A DNA stretch of 64,000 nucleotides from Alphaproteobacteria bacterium (GTDB lineage: Bacteria > Pseudomonadota > Alphaproteobacteria > Micropepsales > Micropepsaceae), in the NCBI GenBank assembly GCA_028871345.1, contig JAGWNK010000013.1, positions 25,648-89,647 of the forward strand, read 5' to 3'. Of the stretch, positions 61,193 to 64,000 are shown piece after piece. Position numbers and translations under genes: made by a program. The notes under the pieces were generated by a model that saw only the letters and a program-made list of their open reading frames with translations, did not search any database and had not been told where the DNA came from. Position 1 is the first letter of the stretch, and each line of letters starts with the position of its first letter.

Positions 61193-63850
61193 GTGCTGAG
61201 ATTCCTGCGGTTTGCCATTCTGCGACGCTTCAGCAGCGGAACGTTGCGGATCGCGCTGGCGTTGTGTCTTGTGGTCGGTGCCAGCGCGCTGTTCTGGGCA
61301 AGCCGTGACTTCACGCTCGTAGCCCCCGACTGGGACGGCTTGGTGCGGGGCGTCACCTACAATCCCAGCCACGTCTATTCCCAAGGACAATCCAAGCATA
61401 TCTCGCCCGAACGCATCGACTCCGACATGGCGCAGCTGTCGCGGATCACGGGCCACGTGCGCACGTACACCGTCTCGGGCGGCATGGAGAAGGTGCCCGA
61501 GATTGCGCGCCGTCATGGCCTTTCAGTTTCGCTCGGCATCTGGATCAGCGCTGACCTCGAGCAGAACGAGAAGGAGATCGATACCGCCCTCAAGGTCATT
61601 CTCGCCAATCGCCGGGTGATCGATCGTGTGATCGTCGGCAACGAATCCGTGATGCGGGGGGACGTCACCTCGGACCAATTGAACGCCTATATACGCCGCG
61701 TGCGCGACGCCTTGCCGGCGCGCATCAAGGTCACCACCGCCGAGACTTGGTCCACTTGGCTGCTGCACCCTGAAATCGGCCAGTATTGCGACGTGATTTT
61801 CGTCCATCTGTTGCCGTACTGGGAGGGCTCGGATGTGCGGGATGCGCTGGGCTTCGTGGGGCGGCACTTTGACATGGTGCAGGAGGAATTCCCGGACAAG
61901 CCGATCATTATCGGCGAAGTGGGCTGGCCTTCGGAAGGTCGCACGCGCAATGGTGCTGAAGCGTCCCTCGCCAACGAAGCCTATTTCATCCGCAGCTTCG
62001 TCGAGATGGCGCTCGACAAGGGTTACGACTACTACATCATCGAAGCCTATGATCAGCCCTGGAAGGCGGCGGTCGAAGAGGCCGGAGGCAGCGCCGGTGC
62101 CCATTGGGGGCTGTTCGATGCTTCCGGTCAGCCGAAATTCCCTTTCACCGGCATGTTGCGCTCCTTCCCGCAGTGGCGCAGCTACACGCTCGTCGCCGCA
62201 GTCCTGACGCTGTTCCTCGGACTGTTCATCCTGGGCAGCATGCCAAGGGTACGTAGCGCGGGCTACATCGTGATGGGAGGCTTGGTGGCGCTCGTGACGA
62301 CGGGGCTGTTACTTCTCATCGACGCCACGACCCTCAATTACATCGATCCGGCCGACGTCGTAATGATTCTGGCGATGTCGCCGCTGGTTCTTCTGGCATC
62401 GGCTGTCATTCTGACGGAAGGTATCGAGCTTGCGGCAAGCCTGTGGCGCGTCGATCGGCGCACGGTGCGTGCCTCGATCCCTGAGGCCGGCCCGCGCGTG
62501 TCCATCCATGTGCCATGCTACAACGAACCTGCGTCGATGGTGATCGACACGTTGAACGCGCTGGCAATGCTGGACTACGAGAATTTTGAAGTCATTGTCC
62601 TCGACAACAACACGCCCGAGCCCGAGACATGGAAACCGGTCGAGGCGCATTGTGCGGCGCTTGGCCCACGTTTCCGCTTCTTCCATTTTGAGGGCGTGCA
62701 AGGCTTCAAGGCAGGCGCGCTCAACATCGCGCTCGAACTGACCGATCCCGAGGCGCGCTACGTGGCCGTGATCGACAGCGACTATCGCGTCGATCCGAAC
62801 TGGATCCGGCTTGCGCTGCCGCTGTTCGCCGACGCCGGCATCGCTCTGGTGCAGGGGCCGCAGGACTACAGCGACGCGCAGGGCAGCCTGTTCAAGGCAA
62901 TGGCCTACGAGGAGTATCGCGGTTTCTTCCACATCGGCATGGTGGAGCGCAACGAGCACAACGCCATCATCCAGCACGGCACGATGACTATCGTGCGCCG
63001 CGATGCCCTGGAAGAGGTCGGCCGTTGGAGCACTTGGTGCATCACCGAGGACACGGAACTCGGGCTGCGCCTGTTCGAAGCAGGCTACGGGGCCGCCTAC
63101 ATTCCGCAGAGCATGGGGCAGGGGTTGATCCCCGACACTCTGAAGGCCTTCCAGAGCCAGCGCTATCGCTGGGTCTATGGCGCGATGCAGATCCTGAAGC
63201 GCCACGCTGGCGCGATCTTCTCCGGCAGGACGCAGCTGAGTTGGGCGCAGCGCTATCAATTTCTGTCGGGCTGGCTACCTTGGATTTCGGACGGTCTTGG
63301 CATGGTTGTGACCTTCATCGCGCTCGCCTGGACCTTCGCCATGTGGACGGCACCGCGCTATGTCGATGTGCCGATGCCGGTGCTGTCGGCGGCCGCGCTG
63401 GCACTGTTCGCGGCCAAGATCCTGAAGACGCTGCTGCTGTATCCGCAGAAGGTCGGTTCCGGCATGAAGGGCGCCGTGATGGCGTCCGTAGCCGGCCTGT
63501 CGTTGACGCATACGGTCGGCAAGGCTGTGTGGGCTGGTCTCTTCACATCCGGCAAACCGTTTCTGCGCACGCCCAAGTGTGCCGACCAGGCGCTTTTGAG
63601 CCAGGCACTGCGCAGCGTGTGGCAAGAGACAACTCTCTTCGTGTTCTGCGTTCTCGCCGTGCTTTCGGTAATGTCCACGGGCCGTGCCGACGATCCGGCA
63701 GCACTCTTGTGGATCGTCATGGTCTGCGTGCAGAGCCTGCCGTACGCCGCCACCGTTGCCACTGCCGCGCTGAGCGCCCGTTCCTTGGCGAGGGACCGTC
63801 ACAAACCGACGCTTCCCGCAACGCCACCGTCGCTGGCCAAGGCCGCGTAG
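61193..63850 (+). CDS. GH17-GT2 beta-glucan synthase (NdvB/NdvC-like)
   Basis: An 885-residue bifunctional protein. Residues about 40-325 form a GH17-type glycosidase-like domain with catalytic acid Glu151 (IVGNESV) and nucleophile Glu242 (IIGEVGWPSEG). After membrane segments (about 330-410), residues 430-670 form a GT2 glucosyltransferase with Asp471, DSD (528-530), TED (618-620) and QRYRW (656-660); further membrane helices follow. The fusion matches enzymes making cyclic or branched beta-1,3/1,6-glucans at the inner membrane. The start is GTG 61193, 22 bases after the FKBP gene, so the two may be co-expressed. Confidence 0.9.
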   Translation: MLRFLRFAILRRFSSGTLRIALALCLVVGASALFWASRDFTLVAPDWDGLVRGVTYNPSHVYSQGQSKHISPERIDSDMAQLSRITGHVRTYTVSGGMEKVPEIARRHGLSVSLGIWISADLEQNEKEIDTALKVILANRRVIDRVIVGNESVMRGDVTSDQLNAYIRRVRDALPARIKVTTAETWSTWLLHPEIGQYCDVIFVHLLPYWEGSDVRDALGFVGRHFDMVQEEFPDKPIIIGEVGWPSEGRTRNGAEASLANEAYFIRSFVEMALDKGYDYYIIEAYDQPWKAAVEEAGGSAGAHWGLFDASGQPKFPFTGMLRSFPQWRSYTLVAAVLTLFLGLFILGSMPRVRSAGYIVMGGLVALVTTGLLLLIDATTLNYIDPADVVMILAMSPLVLLASAVILTEGIELAASLWRVDRRTVRASIPEAGPRVSIHVPCYNEPASMVIDTLNALAMLDYENFEVIVLDNNTPEPETWKPVEAHCAALGPRFRFFHFEGVQGFKAGALNIALELTDPEARYVAVIDSDYRVDPNWIRLALPLFADAGIALVQGPQDYSDAQGSLFKAMAYEEYRGFFHIGMVERNEHNAIIQHGTMTIVRRDALEEVGRWSTWCITEDTELGLRLFEAGYGAAYIPQSMGQGLIPDTLKAFQSQRYRWVYGAMQILKRHAGAIFSGRTQLSWAQRYQFLSGWLPWISDGLGMVVTFIALAWTFAMWTAPRYVDVPMPVLSAAALALFAAKILKTLLLYPQKVGSGMKGAVMASVAGLSLTHTVGKAVWAGLFTSGKPFLRTPKCADQALLSQALRSVWQETTLFVFCVLAVLSVMSTGRADDPAALLWIVMVCVQSLPYAATVATAALSARSLARDRHKPTLPATPPSLAKAA

Positions 63851-64000
63851 GCAGTCGTCTGTGAAGAACGCGGAACGCGTTGACACGGCGAGATTTTGAG
63901 AACGTCGGCGAGTATTCGATTTTGCAGGGAAAGGCGTGTTTGAGAGTTGGAAGCCTGCGATTTCGAGGATGATTTTCCCGATTCCGCCGGGCCTCGATCC
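63851..64000. other. Right-end non-coding tail
   Basis: The last 150 bases contain no supported gene. A short AACGCG/CGCGTT inverted repeat lies near 63868-63882, and an AT-richer segment near 63890-63960 may be a promoter region for whatever lies beyond the window. Confidence 0.4.

Overview
This 64 kb window is a GC-rich chromosomal segment from an alphaproteobacterium. Supporting signs are the gene orders cysE-DUF3126, sdhC-sdhD-sdhA and an F1-only atp operon, the alphaproteobacterial NAD regulator type, an usg gene, and a palindromic repeat related to those common in alphaproteobacterial genomes. The genus cannot be fixed from the sequence. No rRNA, tRNA, CRISPR array, IS element or prophage was recognised. 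Most of the window is housekeeping, with tightly packed genes, many ATGA/GTGA/TTGA stop-start overlaps and many convergent ends that overlap by a few bases.

Layout. 0-10 kb: a TPR protein cut by the window edge, isoprenoid genes (ispE, polyprenyl diphosphate synthase), DUF2007, a tRNA methyltransferase-like gene, glycyl-tRNA synthetase (glyQ, glyS) and pyruvate phosphate dikinase. 10-20 kb: a SleB-like cell-wall hydrolase, the de novo NAD operon nadA-nadB-nadC with a palindromic operator candidate, its likely Nudix-type regulator in an operon with a tyrosine phosphatase, an HD hydrolase and a TSUP exporter, and a KAS III-like enzyme. 19-30 kb: queC-queE, a CBS-like/histidine kinase, nitroreductase, cysE-DUF3126, several membrane or exported proteins, phoH, gamma-carbonic anhydrase, a GYF_2 fusion protein and small envelope genes. 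30-44 kb: sdhC-sdhD-sdhA, a polytopic membrane protein, rpe, a heparinase-like protein, HAD, DUF302, tdh-kbl, glgC-glgA, and sdhB, which lies more than 11 kb away from sdhCDA. 44-57 kb: a ferritin-like protein, the F1 ATP synthase operon atpH-A-G-D-C interrupted by an ohr gene and by an unrelated lower-GC gene, lepB, a peroxiredoxin, queF, DUF1684, tag, a VOC protein, ygfZ and dihydroorotase. 57-64 kb: usg, a LysE-type exporter, a proteasome-like Ntn-hydrolase with a small partner gene, an exported FKBP and a GH17-GT2 beta-glucan synthase.

How the genes work together. NAD synthesis (nadABC plus regulator), queuosine precursor synthesis (queC, queE, queF), respiration (sdh, atp F1), glycogen synthesis (glgC, glgA) and threonine catabolism (tdh, kbl) form coherent sets. 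The best candidate for an under-described system is the pair at 58914-60525. The first protein begins Met-Thr and has an Asp exactly where proteasome beta subunits have Asp17, a Lys close to the Lys33 position and a TVGG...ISR end. The second is a 119-residue protein of unknown family, translated from a start one base after the first gene's stop codon. Other points of interest are a palindromic repeat translated inside glyS, a compositionally odd patch in the same gene, two foreign genes inside the F1 operon, and a GYF_2 domain apparently fused to a Cas2/SinR-like fold.
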